Shown piece by piece: positions 46,250 through 61,530 of a stretch of 64,000 bases of DNA (the first letter of the stretch is position 1; the number at the start of each line of letters is the position of its first letter). The stretch covers positions 28,266,183 to 28,330,182 of the forward strand of contig CM059560.1 of the NCBI GenBank assembly GCA_030386875.1. The letters are read 5' to 3'. This DNA comes from Morinoia aosen. Taxonomy: Eukaryota; Arthropoda; Malacostraca; Amphipoda; Talitridae. Under the pieces are notes generated by a model. The model saw only the letters and a program-made list of their open reading frames with translations. It was not told the DNA's origin and did no database searches. A program made the position numbers and the translations under genes.

Positions 46250-49200
46250 CGGCTCCTTTTATAATAATGATTTAACGCAAGTAGGTGCGCATACTCGGCT
46301 TCATCATCAGTATTACACTCATTCAATGTTTTAAGTAGGTTTGGGAGATTTATTTACGCCCCGCTATGGGATAATGTCATCTTCCGAGTAATTTTCTATG
46401 AGGAGAAATAGGAACAAAAAATGTCAGTTGCCAGGTAGCTTTATATTTCCATTCGTTTTCATAGCAAATGCTTTAATCATGAACAGTAAAATAATATGGT
46501 GTCAGTTTAGTGAATCATACTAAACTGTCGCTCGTGTTAGTCAGTGAAATTAGAAGTCACGAATTTTACAATCGTAAAATACCCTCGAAGGAAGGTTTAT
46601 AACGTTAATAATTATTGCTCATATCGCGGTTTGAAAATATGGATTTAATAAACCTAATTCTAACTATTTCAATACAAATTAAGGTCATTTCATGTGAGCG
46701 GAGGAGCACTATGAAGTAATTGACAATTGCATATTCATCTATGATCTAACTTTATGACGATGACTTTTCGTAACAAAATTTTTTCCCCGCTATTCGCGAT
46801 TCTCCTTCTAGTCATTTACTGTATAGAAATTATTGAGAATTTGAATATAAGTTAGTGTGAAGTCTACAACCTTTTAATAAAAAAATACGTAAATAATGCT
46901 CTAGTGCCATTTTTCCCTCAGAGTTCCGTAAAATTTGTTTAAAATTGACGTCAAACCTGAAGACTACGTAGATATTGTGTGAACTTTTTACCTGCTACCG
47001 CGCCGTGCAATAAATTCAAATGAGGCAATAATGTAATAAACTTTCACTACGTTGATGGTTCATTGCTTATGTAACTGCACTGATTGTCTCCAATTGGCTG
47101 TTTTTATTTCTATGTGTAAGTTCTTGGGTCATGCGCAACATTGTTTCAGTAAGTGTGTTGAACACAAATAGCAAGCAGCGTTGAGCATAAATCGTGCCAA
47201 GATTTGCATATGAGTATACCTAAATTACTCTGGTCGTATATACTCACTTTATTTCAAGTATGAGTGCAGCCGACCTGCTCTTCCCAAGTTTTTAAAGAAT
47301 TGGCTCAGCTCCCGGTAGGTTACAAAATGTCAATGTGAAGAATTTATTTAAATTTACTTTTCTTCCGCGAATTTACAGTCTGAAGGTTGAGATTTTTACG
47401 CTCGGTGGAGTCCTGGATGGATACAGTGAAATTACTGTCAGGTTTAGGTTTCGGTCAAACACACTGCCGGCGAAGCAGCACTCACTTCCCACCATCAATC
47501 AGAACTCACGTCAAATTATGCTCGAGGCGCTCCATGGGAGATTGGGGAAAAAGAAGGAAAATGTTCAGCAATTGCTTTTTACAAGCTCAAAAACGCTGGA
47601 AATTAGGAAATCAGTGCTGCGTTGTAAAGAATCTAGGCGCTTACTTGCTATGGAGAAGTAGGGAGAGAAGTTTTCGGTATTTTTTAGCGGGTGGGCATGA
47701 TTGTTTCATTCCAAAGACCATATTAAAAATCAATTTTTAAATGCAATAAAATGCTCTGACTGACGGAATGTGTAGATAAAGAACAAACAATTTGCATTAC
47801 GATCTTCTCAAATTGAGAACATTGACTAAGAATTCGAGATCCAAAATTTGTCCAACGTTCTAGACGTCATACATTTCGGATTCCTCGCTTACGAGAAATT
47901 CGTATCCCTCATCTCCGTATACCTCATTCTTAGTCCAAACATACGAGCGCATTTTTGAAAAAAATAAAAGATAGTTGCATTTAGGAATTCGGTATTCTGA
48001 CTCGCTAATGTTTAGTTCCTCTTTTAAAGTTGCTTAGCAGCCACTGAATTTACAAGGCTAAAGCTACCTTGAGCACACTGTCATTTTCGTCTTTTGTTTT
48101 CCATACAATACTGGGAGAAATCACACTATGCAAAACCCCATATATGCACAGCAATTTGGTTTTATTTTTTGATCATTCAGGCGATTTCTGGTTCTTCAAG
48201 CCTACAGGTTCGAGGTGTGGGGTTTATCCAAATGTTTGTCGAAAGTTGATGGGATATAAATATTTTCCGCTGAAAAGAAAGGAAAACAAACAGTTTAGTC
48301 GATCATTTAATCTTCAAACTTTGTCTGAATCTTAGTGACTGTAATAGTCTTCTAATCCAAATGAATTGAAATTCTCCGCTTGCTAGAAACACAACTCTTT
48401 TATAGATCAAAAACTTTATATTCAAACACAATTATATTTTAAAACCCTAAAAATATTTGAATACGTATGAAAACGATAATTTTGGCAGTAATCAGATCAA
48501 AATATGTATATGATGAAAAATAATGTTGAATTATTTGATAAAATAACCTGCATATTTACCAAGTGAAAATGACGCTACTTTCCTTGACCCAAGAGAACAA
48601 ACCAGGGTAGATCTTCAATGCTGACCTTTTACAACGTAAACTCAAGTCAAGATTTTTAGTACTTTATAGGGAGCTTAACAGTCACCGTTACAGAATTATG
48701 TGATTATTTCAGTGACTTCTTACAAGGAGAAATGAGAGACGAGGAATGGAATTATGCGCCTAGTTTTACTCTTCAAATATAAGTGATCTGTAGTTGAATT
48801 TTTTTTTATACATAAAGTGGCTAATTTGTCTAGGGTTTGCGGTTGTCAAACGCCGGCCATGTGATTTTGTTCCAGGATTAAAACTCAAAATAATATTCGA
48901 TTTCATGCAAAGACTTCAGAAGATATTCTTTATTGACCATTTGAAATCAATTCGTCAATCAACATCGTATCTGGAATAAAGCAATGTTCACATGCTTAAC
49001 ATGCTCTAGCGTGCTATCATGTTATTGATGCTGCAGTGTTAAAAAATAAAAGTACCGAATGTGCCCGAAGTACACATTGTGCAAGAACCTGACAGAAATT
49101 TGTTTTTGATCATTTATAAGGTGCCATCAAATATTTTTACTAACAGAATTTTGTAACTTTGAACTTTGACGCATAAATCTTTGAAAAAGTTGAATATTTG

Positions 49201-52200
49201 TTTTCGGAAGCACAGGCTGCCTCTCCGAAATGACTATCGTTGCCTCGGCTTAGCAATTCAGGTCAGGAATAATTGTCCGTTCTAGACAAACTTTACGGAG
49301 AGTTTCAGTTTAAGCAGCGACGTTACAGCGGCTGTTGGAGCTCAGAGGCTGTCGTAGAGAAAATTTTGGGTATATTCCACACTTGTAGTTGAGGATGGTG
49401 CTTCTGAGTTCATGGTCATTACTTTGGAGTGGAACACACAGAATATCAGGAGACAATTTTAAAACTGTTTTCAGTCTGAATAGTTGAAGTGATGAATTCT
49501 GATGATTTCATCCTTAAGGGCCTGGCTGGGAGAGATTTAACAAACGATGTATGATTTTATCTCTGCCAAGAGCAATCCGGAACTAACTACTCAAGAATTT
49601 TTAAGTTCTTACTAAAAGATCTGAAAAAACACGAGTGGATTCTCTACAAGAATTTAAAATGCTTGAATTATTACTCCTGAATTGCACATGGTGCAGATAA
49701 ACATGTGCATCGCTCCTGAAATTCATCGTAATCAGGCCTTGAATGGATGTTTTTATGGTAGGATCGAGAGTTAAATTGATTAGACGAAAATAATTATCAA
49801 ACAATACGCTCTCGTAATTCCTCCAATTGATGCAATCGTCATTGACAACCTTTTATTGAAGAGCTAAAGAATTGAGTAGAGCAATACAATGGTTTAACTC
49901 TCTCATGTGCTTGTAACTCTCCCAGTTGTTGATGATCAAGTATTTCTCATTTCGAGCAAAGAAAACAAAATTACTGAAAATGTTTGAACAATCATCGTTT
50001 TTATTTATGCCCCACAACCTCATTTTTTTGTGCCGTTCGATCATGAGACCACGCGTATACTCGCTATTCTTAAAACTATTCTTTTGAAGAAAAAACGGTT
50101 GAACATCGATTGATAATTTCTCTTGCCTATGATACAGCATCTGATGCTCTCCCTGTTGATTTTAGGTTTTGAGTAATGATTAGTTTTACAACTATCAAAA
50201 ATATACATGAGACGTATAATAACTAGTTTTCAAAACAAATTAAAATATTGTTGGTGTCATGTTTTAATTCAGGCACCTTTCGGAATTGTTGATAAATGAC
50301 TAATCTTTTTTAGTTATCGTGGTGATTTGCAGCTCATTAGCGTATTTAACGAAATGAGCAATCAACTTACTGTTGTTGTTGGGTGATGTTGTGCAGACAA
50401 TACTATATGAGAGACTGGCATGTCAATGGATGATCTAAGATCTACGGCTCTTCCCTTACATCTGGTCGACACATTTGGAACTACCAAACACCCTGGAATT
50501 TCTGGTACCCGTCTTTCCTGCCACAGTCGTCTAGCCAAAAATTAGCTCTGACACAAGCAGGTCAATGCCGAATTTTTTCAGTGAAATGAATGAACAAAAG
50601 GAAACATGAGGAACGTCGTCAAAAAAATTATAGATTAATACGCGTCGCCATCCACGATGCGAAGACACCAATAACTTGCAGACCTTGCAGTAAACGACCT
50701 ACGGTAAAGGTCGTCCTGGATGTGGCTAAGGAGCGGCAGATCACTGAAGGCAACGTGATGTTAGACGTGAAACTCTTTACTGTTGTTACTAAGTTCACCT
50801 GCCTATGAAGCATTGCACCAACGGAGTTCCATGGAGACTGAGCAGAGAAGGGTACACTGAGACAGACAATAATTGGACGTTATGTATTGTAAGTATTTTA
50901 AAAATAAACTTGTATTTATCAAACCATAATAATTTTTTTCAATTTATTTTCTCTTAGGAAGCGGTGAAATCCTTCTAACAGTGAACAAGAACTTGTTTTA
51001 ATAAAGACCCGCCACGAGGTACAATGCCTGAGCATGAACTTTGTTATGTAAAACCAAGCAATTCAAATTTCATGACACTACTGAAAAGTTTTGAGGAGAA
51101 GGTCTGTTATAATTATTTCAAATGAAGTGTACAAAAACTTAATGCTAATTAAAATTAATGACATTCGAATCATTGCAGGACCCACTCTCAACTCGGAAAC
51201 GAAGTTCACGGTCCTAGCAAATTCATATAAAAAACATAACTTTTCGTCTGTCTGTGTTCTATTGTGTTTTGTTTCGATGAGATATTTTCAGACATATTTC
51301 CAGATTAACAATTTACCGTTAAATCTCTAACTTATAGGAAAAGCTACTTATCTTCAATGATTTTAGCTCGCTTCACAAAAATGTTCCCTAGGTCAGAGTA
51401 CAGAAGAATAGGTTTTCTAAATTTGCATGACTCCGACTCTGATATCTGAAGGCTTTCAATTATGTTTCACACAAGACGACGATCGTCATCAAAATGCCTT
51501 ATTTGCTCATGAAGCCTGAAGAGAAGCATTCTCAAAACATCGCTCACAATATCATTTAGGCGAGTCAATTCCTCAGCGCTTTGACAATAATTATTAACTA
51601 ATGTTTTTCTAAGGAATTAAATCAAGGAATTGGAATAAAAAGTTAAATAAAATCACAAAGGACATGGGTTGAACAGGCCTAATTAACATCCATAACTCAA
51701 ATAAAAGAATGACCTGCTGCTCTAGGTATTTACGCACCGGAGTAATGAGATGATTAGTTTTCTTCGTATGGCAGACAGAGGTTAATTAGTGCCAATCACT
51801 CACCGTAAAATTACTGTTGTGCACTTTACTGCAATTATCGTAATTTTTACACTCACCATACACCAATAAGAATCAGTTTTCAGCTATTGACAGTTTCAAA
51901 ATAACTGTATTTTTTCTGACAATTTGGCTGGTGACCTGACGGCCGACTAGTTTTAGTGCTAAAATACTTGATAAGCCACGCTGCCCTTAAGGGTTTGTTC
52001 TAGCACAGGAACAAAGATTTTATTTATTTTTTCTTAATTTGCGTAGTCAAAATATTACAGTATTGGAAATTTGATGCCAGTTTTGAAGTTTACTTTGTAC
52101 ATCTCAGCGAGTACACAATTATTGCAAGAGTTGAGGTGTTGTAACAGTTAATGTAGAATTGACCAAACAAATGCTATTCACTGCTGTCAGTAACATTCCA

Positions 52201-55200
52201 CATTTCCCGCATTGCATCAAATTCAAGCTTCACTTACAACAGTTACTATTCTGACTAATATGCTGAGTTTGGTATTTTTTTGGTTGCGTTATCATTTGGG
52301 TTTCTTGTGAGCTAGAGTTTTTCTACGTAAAAAAGTCACTTCCCGGAGTTGTGAAAAAAACCCCAAGGTTCAGTTCAAATTGTATCAAATAATCTTTCTT
52401 CCCACCAACGGCCTTCTCGGAGATCGTTTATTACATCACTAACTGATTTGACTCTTTATCTGCAGTTCAAGGTAGCGTCCTCACAGTATATTTCACTGGA
52501 ATTTGGAACTGAGGTATGTGTGCGTATGTGTTTGTATTTCCTTGACATGTGTAATCTGCGACACATGGGAGCCCTCACCCTGCGATATCCTTTCTGCGTG
52601 CTTCAATTGTGTTCCATTAGCGCTACCACCACCAACATCACGGTCATTTGTACAAGTCGTTGCGCCATATCTCTCAGCCGTCTCACTAATTTGTCCAGTG
52701 AGGCCTGCATTTCTTCAAGAGACCCAACAAATTGCCCGTTCATAAGTCTTCTCTACTATCATCTATTTTTCCTTCAAAGTATTATTTGCTTGTGCTCACG
52801 ACACGTCTTTTTATGTGTTGAGGTTCTGATAATATTGAGAATATTAGCTCGTATCTGAACAATTACTCTGATTTTGGAAATTCTTTGCATGCTCTTCATG
52901 ACATTTGTTCAAATTTTCACACTCAATCGTAAAATCCTAAATACTCATATTTTTCTCACAGTGCTGTTAAGTTCGATTTTAATCTTTTAAGCCAACGCTA
53001 TTGTGCTCGCTTCCTTTGGAGGTAACAATGTTTGCGATTTGAGTTAATAATCCAATCTCCTATGATCTGCCCACAGTCATTACGCATCGATCAAGTTTGC
53101 CGCCTCATTCGGTCTTGAAAACACTGCGCTCACACACCGCGCTCAACGACAGAAGCACCTCTCTTAGCGTTACTCGTGCATGTGAGTTCACATTTTTTTC
53201 ACTTTAAACTTGACATTAATTAGGGGACAATTACGAAGGCTAATTGATCGAAAAAAAAGCTTATTTAAATGGGTTCACAGAAACTGCTTTGGGTTACCAC
53301 AGGAGTATATTTAACGCGCATGAATGACCATAAATTCTTTTCTGAAAACTTGCACTCAACATATCCACAAGTTAATTTTTTCAAGTGAACTTTTGAATTG
53401 GGAAATAATAACGTGTCCAGTATATTACAAGACTTTGAGGTTATACTTGTACCATGAATTGAGTTGAATAAATCCCTCATATAAGTTTGAACCCCTGATA
53501 AAAGTTGGGAAGAAAATTACTTTTATTATTATTATAGTCCTAGTTTACCCCTCACACAAATAAAACCATCGAACAGTTCCCTTGGTTCTCTAATGAAGGA
53601 TAAAAAATTTAAATTGTAAATAAAATTGCGTTGATTTGAATGTTTGAAGAGGTGAATGAATTATTAATTTACACACTGCAATGGAAGTGCGTTTTCGGGT
53701 TGTTCTGCGCGTGTTCGGATATATGTTTGAGAAGTAAGGCCTACGTGAATCATTTGAGTGTACAGCTAATTTGCTTTTAGCTGTCGATGTTGAAACAACT
53801 TTTATATCAACTGAAGGTATTTTTCACATTGAGCAAAGGATAGGGGGAACGTACACGTTAAAAGTGCTAGTAGTTTTTGGATATGAAGTTATATTGTTTC
53901 AAGTCAACAATTGTTTGCACATATCGCCAAGATACGTTTTATCGAGCATATCTGCATGAATTGCTTAGTGTTTCTGTTGCTTGTAAACGTAGGGCACCAC
54001 AATTCTTGGCTGAATACTCGACCTGGAGCATCGTAAGTTCTCCTCGGCGAGGCAACGCAATATTGGAGCAGTTCCGTATTTTTACATGTCATCTCGTTGA
54101 GTCGGAGTTAAATGGAAAAAACGGCGCTCGAGCTTCCGTTTAGAATTTATTAGAATAGCAGGATATCTGAGAGGAAGAATTTCAGTTATTCGACGTGAAC
54201 TGGATTATTGTCTTCCAGCCGGAATAGCAGATCTGAACGATAAGCAAAACAATTAAGCTTGAATTGCGTGCGCTGTTCTTGTTTCAATATATTTCGTGCA
54301 TTGTCTGAGCTCGTTTGTGCGTAAAAATTGATTAAAAGTTTAAGCAAAGCCATTCTGTTGCCTGCTCGTTATTCTGCTGACTATTCTGCAGTTTACAACG
54401 CCTTGGCAGAAGTCAAATGGATAGTTTCTTCGCAAAACAACAGTGAATCTTTGGATTTAAAATACGGCTCTCGTGAGACTTGCTGAGCTCAAGGTATATT
54501 TGTATATATAAATGTTAAAGCCGGTCTGGTTTTTGCACTGAGGTACACATCTTATACTGTAAATAATGGTAACTAACATTCACTTGCTGTGCTTAAATAT
54601 TGAACCATATTTATTCAAAAATTAAACCTTGACCGAACTCATTTCAAACGGAATGTTTTATCACTAGCTGACCATGTCGGTTCATAGCCCAGCTTTTGCA
54701 TCGAGTTTGCTGTAACGAAGCTGCATGTGCCCTGTTGTTATGCGTAGGTGCTCACCTCTAAATTTACTTTTTATCTTTCCCATCACATGAGTGCATTTAT
54801 TTTATGAGAGTCAAAATACCTGGAACAATCATTTTGTTGCGTTGAAGACTTCTTTTGATTTAAAAATTACAAGCGCAACCGTAATTAACTATATGCTTCA
54901 CGTAAAATTCTATTAAAAGTATAAGGGTTTTCCCTAGCTCACAGTTTACCAGTAATGGACGCTGGCGAACTGTGCCACCAGTCTCAAGCGTTTTTTTATA
55001 TTTTTCCTTTTTTATCTTAAGTTATTCTAACAGAGGTGGAACTTTTTTAATTTTGCGTCACGGTTGAGCCTAAAGCGGTTAGGCCAACTTATACTTTATC
55101 TTATGATTTGTTTTTGATGCTTGTTCACTGTCACATATCTTGTGGAGAAGAAGAAGAACGAGTAAAAAATAAGTTTAATCGACTTTCTTGCATTCGAGAG

Positions 55201-57427
55201 TAAGGTGTGGTGCCAAAAAACAGAGCCTGTCGTTGGCAAGATAGACCTGCTATTCGTTAATCGATGCGGCCTCTTTCTTGCCTTAAAATTGTTTTTCCTA
55301 ACGTTGGTAATTAAAGATGAAAGACCATGAATGGGCTGTCTCCACTACTTTACTTTGAAGCTGAGGGTGATTGGTAACCAACAGCATGGGACTTGAGAAG
55401 CCGCCAAATAATGGGCTACTCGACTCATTGCTTGGTCATGTCCTATTCTAATCCAAAGTGAAGGAACAATTCACATTCATTTCCAAACACAGCCAGAACA
55501 GCACAACGGAAAGGTTATCCGAGGTAGCTCATGGGATACTGTCTCTGAGGCACAACGTGCCAACGCTGAAAATGTGGAAGATGCGTACACGTCGAGCCAT
55601 TCTAATAACCGTGTTCACACTCAGTCGCGCTCTAGTGAGACAGGGACCGAAGTAAATCTTGTCGCCAGGGTCACAGTTTCGCTGAACATGTTGACGGTCG
55701 CTAATTAGATCGTGTGACCCAAAGTGGGTCTGGTCGAGCTCTGGAAACCAGGGACGAAATCTCAGGGTTTCTTTTGCCATGTTCCACTGATGCGTGTTTG
55801 TCTTGATTTCGTATTTGATGAATGGAAATATAATTTCTCATCAACGAGTAAATTCAATTGCGTTGCTTCGTTGGCGAAGCTCCGTTCGTTGTCGAATACA
55901 AAAATTGAGGATATATTTTGGCTTCTTTTTCATTATTTGTCTGCTGTTTTTTTTAGGTTAGACGCAAGAAAATTAAAAACCATGAGGAATTGTAAAGTTG
56001 TCACTCCCCTAACCAACTTTGAACTTAGCAACGGCTATTTACTTATCTTGAGTTCGATGTTTGTACATTTCCCGATAATTGCGAAGTTTAGTTTGAAGTA
56101 CTGGTAATGGCTTCTCAGTTTTTGCAGCAAATTTACTTTGTTGTAAAAATAGACTACAAAATCAATAAGACATTTTATTTGGAATAAATTTCAAAATGTT
56201 AACTGTTTTTATTCCAACGATGCACACTTCCTGATCTAGAAATCTGGTGATGACAACAATTCAAGACATTTGATTTTAAATTGATACTAATACAAAAGAA
56301 AACTAGTGAAAAAATGACTTTTAGAATTCATCTTTTCTATCTCTTAGTTTAATATAAGGAATAATGGAAAGTAATAGTGACTGTAGGAAGTCTCTCAAGC
56401 ACTAACTGCAGCTATAACTTAGTCAAATGATTAAACGTTAAATGAATGAGAAGCAATTTCTTCCCAGTAGTAATTGGTGATAAATCTTAAATGATGAAAT
56501 AAGACATTCACGAAAAGCCAAGGTATTAACTACCATAGGATGACACAGTTTCATCTCCATTCCATAGTTCTTGTTTGCCTACGAACAAAAGTTTATTATA
56601 TGACACCATGGCTGGGGTTCACAGGGGTGTCTATCAGAATCAAAAGAGCTTTGGAAAAATTAAACCTTTTAAGGGGAATGCCGGCTACATTGAGTAAATT
56701 TTGCATGAAATTAATATAATGTTCAGTTAAATAATGCAAATATGAATAACAATTTACTCTGTGTTCCGATTCCCCAAAAATAGTAAAAAATATTTATCAC
56801 TTGCTTCTTTTAAATTGAATGAAATATTTAAAATCAAATCATAGTATTACCAATTACATTATTTTAAGTTACAAGATCGAAATAGGTTCGTAGTTTTTAT
56901 GTGTAATCATATCTCCGAATGAAAACAGGGTTACAACCCATTTTGGTTTGAAACTCAGGGAATGCACCTTCTTTTTTCGTTTCCCATTTGATTTTGATTT
57001 AAATTCGATCACAGAAATTTACTGTGCTTGTCTCCAAATTATTTTCATCATTCAAAACAAGATTTAAAAAAGTATGTTGAAGCTGTGTAGATAGACCTTG
57101 TTCATGAACCAACGTTAATCATGCGTTCATACGTCAACATGCTAAAGTAAAATCATCTTAATGTGACGCAGGAACAATTTTGAAATTTCATCCTTCCCTC
57201 AGAACATGGTTCCCTCATGTCACTCTCTTTGGGAAACTAACGCAATACTTCCTAACGTTGAAATAACGTTGAAGTTATAATTTGAAGAGGTGTGGGCAAT
57301 TCCACAACTTCATTTTTATTCAGAGTTTTATTTTTATTAGTAATCGACAAGGAACAAAAGTCGTACAAGTTTTAATATTTTATTACTAAGCCGTACAAGG
57401 TAGTTTTTACCTTAAGGCTTTAGAAAG
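46250..57427. other. Long stretch without a recognisable gene
   Basis: Frames of up to 136 codons occur (47335-47740, 50590-50813, 52448-52858, 55458-56107), several starting at TTG or GTG. None shows a domain, signal peptide with cleavage site, or paralogous copy that I recognise. No tandem repeat of note was found. Confidence 0.4.
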
Positions 57428-57445
57428 CGGACACATCTGTGTCCG
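57428..57445. repeat. 8-bp inverted repeat with 2-nt spacer
   Basis: CGGACACA-TC-TGTGTCCG. It stands at the start of a region (57480-58720) that is noticeably A- and C-rich on the plus strand. Confidence 0.8.
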
Positions 57446-58235
57446 TAAATGGTTTATGTTCAAGTTTTTAAGATTAAGTTTCAAAGTTCAAAGTTGCAAT
57501 AGTGTGCGACGGTCGCTCAAAGACAGTAGGAAGGATGCTTCGCAACGTCAAGGCACGGAAAAAGCAACCGAGCGGCATCTCAGCAGGGAAGAGCAAGGTG
57601 TGCTTAACAGAAACGTTGCCGCCAGAGCGTGAAGCCAGGGCAAGAGGCCACATGCCGACCTGGAGCGAAAAATTAACAAGGTAAGTTCAGACTGACGACC
57701 AAGAACAAAGGTATTACTGTAAAAACAAAGGTTCAGGATTTCAATATAGACAGCACACCTAAACGCACCCGCAAGGCCTAGACGAAGTTGCACGTTAGAG
57801 GTGAGGAGGACGAGACGCTGGACTGAAGAAAGAAAACTGCCCGTGGAGTGCCCCCAGTGTCAATGGCACGGAACGTAGAAATCATACTGAAGACAAACAA
57901 AACTAAGTTTAACGAACGGTACAACCGAAATTACGAACAATAAGAGCAAATAAAAACAAACAAATTCAGAATCAATAAGAACAAACTAGACCAGCAACAA
58001 CTCACTCAAGTTTATTGCCACACTTGGTGGGTATTATACCACTTTTAGAAGAAAGTTAGGATATTCAGAGGAAAACAGTCAAAGGGAGGTGTTCAGGTTA
58101 AGGACAGAAAGAATAGTTAAAGGTTTCAATTTGTTGAAAGTCATAGGCCCAGAAGAAATGAATTATAAAACAGCTCAAGGATGAGTAGTAGCGCATCCAA
58201 GTATTAGGAGCTGAATTTAAAGAATTTAGGTTCAC
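57446..58235. other. A/C-rich stretch, no gene recognised
   Basis: A 60-codon plus-strand frame at 57502-57684 is rich in Lys and Arg (VKARKKQPSG, PPEREARARGH) but lacks family signs. The plus strand here has many more A and C than T and G, unlike its surroundings. Confidence 0.4.
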
Positions 58236-58363
58236 TGAGATATGAGCAAAGCTCAATCTCTAATAAATTACAGCGAGATGCCGTTCAATTTAAATTGAAT
58301 GAGATATGAGCAAAGCTCAATCTCTAATAGTTGCAGCAAGCTGCCGTTCTTTCAATTCAATAT
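58236..58363. repeat. 64-bp tandem duplication
   Basis: TGAGATATGAGCAAAGCTCA plus ATCTCTAATA occurs at 58236 and 58300. The trailing halves (CAGCGAGATGCCGTTC and CAGCAAGCTGCCGTTC) are diverged. Each unit contains the palindrome TGAGCAAAGCTCA. Confidence 0.85.
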
Positions 58364-61300
58364 TTCAAGTTCAATGTTTAAAACCCTGAACACCTTTAAG
58401 AGATTTAAATAAACCCAAAAATAAGCGAAATCTGAATAACAGCCACAGTCACGCAAACGTAAAAATAGTTGAAACACAGAAGCAGCAAGAAATTAAGGAT
58501 ACTTAGGTATTGTGACAAATTAGAGGGTTGACACCGGCAGGACGACCACAACGCAGCAACAGACCAGCGCTCATCTTAAATCCTAACTAAAAACTGGAAA
58601 ACTCCACCGACATTACTTCCCACTGACTGCAAACGACCGAAAACAACGGAAAGAAGCAAAGCGACTCGCCCAACTTCACGCCACGGTTCCGACTGACGAG
58701 TGCACCTCGCGAGCATGTGGGAGATTTTCCCACAGAGGGAACTGTTAATCTTTACCACTGCTAACTTCCGGTTGAAAAAATTTTTTGAGAAGCAAACAAC
58801 TTTCTTTCCCAATATAAAGCGTGTCATTATCGCGACAGTTCTTTTTCTTTACATTTATTGCACCTTTGATCTACCTGAATCTCGTTGGATATTAGGTTGA
58901 AACAAAAAATATTATATTAATTCAGCAGTAGTAATAAGGTAGTCTGATACCTAATTAAGTTAGAAAATAATTTTAAAATTGAAATCAATGTTAGATTGAT
59001 AGTTTTTTTAAAAATCTAATATGAACCTGACAGCAATTAGAATTGTGCTAATGATATCTTTTTTGCGTTAAGGCGAATTCATCCAACCTTGAGAGTGAAG
59101 CTTAAAATTTTTTATTTTAACTAGTATTATGGCAGTTTTGTTATATTATTTTTACTTTACTCCTGGCTACATATCAACGGTGGAAGTTACAGGTGGAAGT
59201 TATTGACATTATTAACAATAATTATTTTAATGTGCCTGATTCTTCAAACTTCACTTCAACGAGGACTCGCTAGGCATTTAGAATCATTAAAAGGGTAGAT
59301 AAAACAATAATCGCGGTTTCTGAAAAAGATCTAAATCGAATTGATTCTGTTAACAAAGGATCTCGCTCAAGATCAATTTGAATCTTTTCAGGATTGTTTA
59401 TGTATGACACGTTTGCAGTGCTGTTATCTCTAAAAATCACCTCACTTATGTAATTTTTTTACATTTTCTCTTAACCACAACCTGTAAAAATGGTAAAAAT
59501 TATTTCATGCCATTTCAATAAATAACTTTATTTTTCAGTTGGCTAAATTTCTTCATCAGCTATTATCAAGAAAGACAAAAGCTAGTTTTTCTTCGTGCTT
59601 CGTACGAAACTTCTTTCATTTTGGTTGTAGCGAATCGGACGTCACATTTCTGGGCAACAACACTGGCGCGACAATACTAGTAGGACAAATTTATGTTTTT
59701 CCTCTCCAGTTAATATAAATCAGTGAACTTGGAGTAATTGGCAAGAAACTTTGGAAAAAGCTCTCGGACATCGTTGGCCCAGCAGGGCAAGAGAGACAGC
59801 TTCGAATTAGATTAATAAGAAGAAGGGTTTTCGGACTCACTGGAAAAAACACTGAGACTCTTGGGCGCCTGGGAAGCCAAAAGACGACGATGATAGACGC
59901 TTAGTTTTTACAATGCTCTAGAATTGCAAGGAAGATCACATAAGACTGTTTTCGGGACGAAAAAAATCGGATGTGCGCATGAACAATGCTACTCTGGAGT
60001 TGAAGGCGTTTACTTAGTCGTTCTTCTATGTCTCAAGCGTAACCTATAAAATAACATTCGGTTTCTGAACGTAATTGCTGATGTCTATGGACCAGTTCTT
60101 GCGCGTTTCATGCAGATGAACTTTTGTACCCACTTGCAGGTACGGAAATAAATATTGAGGAAAAGATACTGAAATCTCTTTTTTCCATTTTATTCCTAAA
60201 TTGATTGATAAATTTTTCTCACTCTCGGTGGCAGCTTAATATATTACGAGCTTCTCGTAAAAAGCAGTGGAAAATATTTTTATTGAACTTGCCAAAGTGA
60301 CGCCCAGTTAAAAATATCTTCGGCTAAATTCTGCGTGGATGCTGTGCGATAGCGGCTCAAACTTTAGGCAACATAAATGAACGTTTTCTAAAGTGTGTTC
60401 AGTCCGCGCGCTGAATGCCTAGTAAAATTAAGAAATATTCCTTCTGTTTTAAAAACGTTGTTTAATCTACAAGCGTTTAGCATTTAATAACGGCTGTTGG
60501 CTTATTTTCGTCAACGCTCCGTGGGCTGACCACGAGTTGGTGAGTGGTCAGAACTTTTGCAATTAGGTTTCTCAAGAAATAAGACAAGTGGCCCATATCA
60601 CTCTTCTGCTGATATTGGAAGAGGTAGACGTATTTACTTTCTCGGGGCAGAAAAGAACTTGCGTCATTTTTGGTACTGGTGGCTACCTAAAGGAGACTAT
60701 CTACGTCTGTATTTATAAAAGCATCAAGATGCTAGCATTAAGATTTTGAGATAGAAAAAACATTCAAGTTTTTCAAGTTTTCACTACATTATAGTCGTGA
60801 AATCGTGCGTTTTTTACACTGACTTATTTATTAGTAAAACTAATTATCATCATCGATAGATGAGGTTCTGCTGCTGGCATCCATCAGGAACAAATACTGT
60901 ACAATTAGTTACAGGATTACAAGAGCAAATGATGGCTATCTCACGGTGGCTTTATGAGGCGTTAGAGCCAGAACGATTAAACTCATGACCGATTCTGCAC
61001 CTCATTAGGCTCATGAACCGCTGCTTTCCTCTATTGAAATTAAAATTAGAGCGCACTTATTACATCCGTGCTAGCAGCTAGATTCCTTGTTAAGAACAAT
61101 AAGTGACATAGAAAGTATTCCTTAGCACTATTTCGGTTTCACCATACCTAGAGTGACGCTATTTCGAGCTTTCGGCTCACTGATACCCCTCCCTTAGCCT
61201 TATTGTTATTAGCATCGTGTGGCAACGGCAACATTCCAATGGGCCACTGCGGTGATTGATGAGCTTCCTGGCAAAGGAGATTCTGCCTGGAACAAGGGTA

Positions 61301-61530
61301 TTGAATGCAGTTTCCAATTGTAAGGGAATTTAATTGCCGTTCCGCTCAAGATGTGATTAGGTCTTAGACACACCATTAAGATATCAAGGTTCTATGGATC
61401 TATGGTATCATTTTATTTGTTTGATTTTATGAATGCCAACTCTTCAGTCATAGTTGGTTGTGGTGATCAAGGTATTACTGTTTTTGGTTGTTCTACAAAC
61501 TGCGTGATAAATTCGCAATATAATGGCAGG
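58364..61530. other. No gene recognised
   Basis: The first ~350 bases continue the A/C-rich composition; the rest is AT-rich. No motif-bearing frame. Confidence 0.4.

Noticed and set aside
52448-52858. 136-codon plus-strand frame rich in Cys, Ser and Leu
   Set aside because: TTG start, pyrimidine-rich DNA, hydrophobic by composition, no domain pattern.
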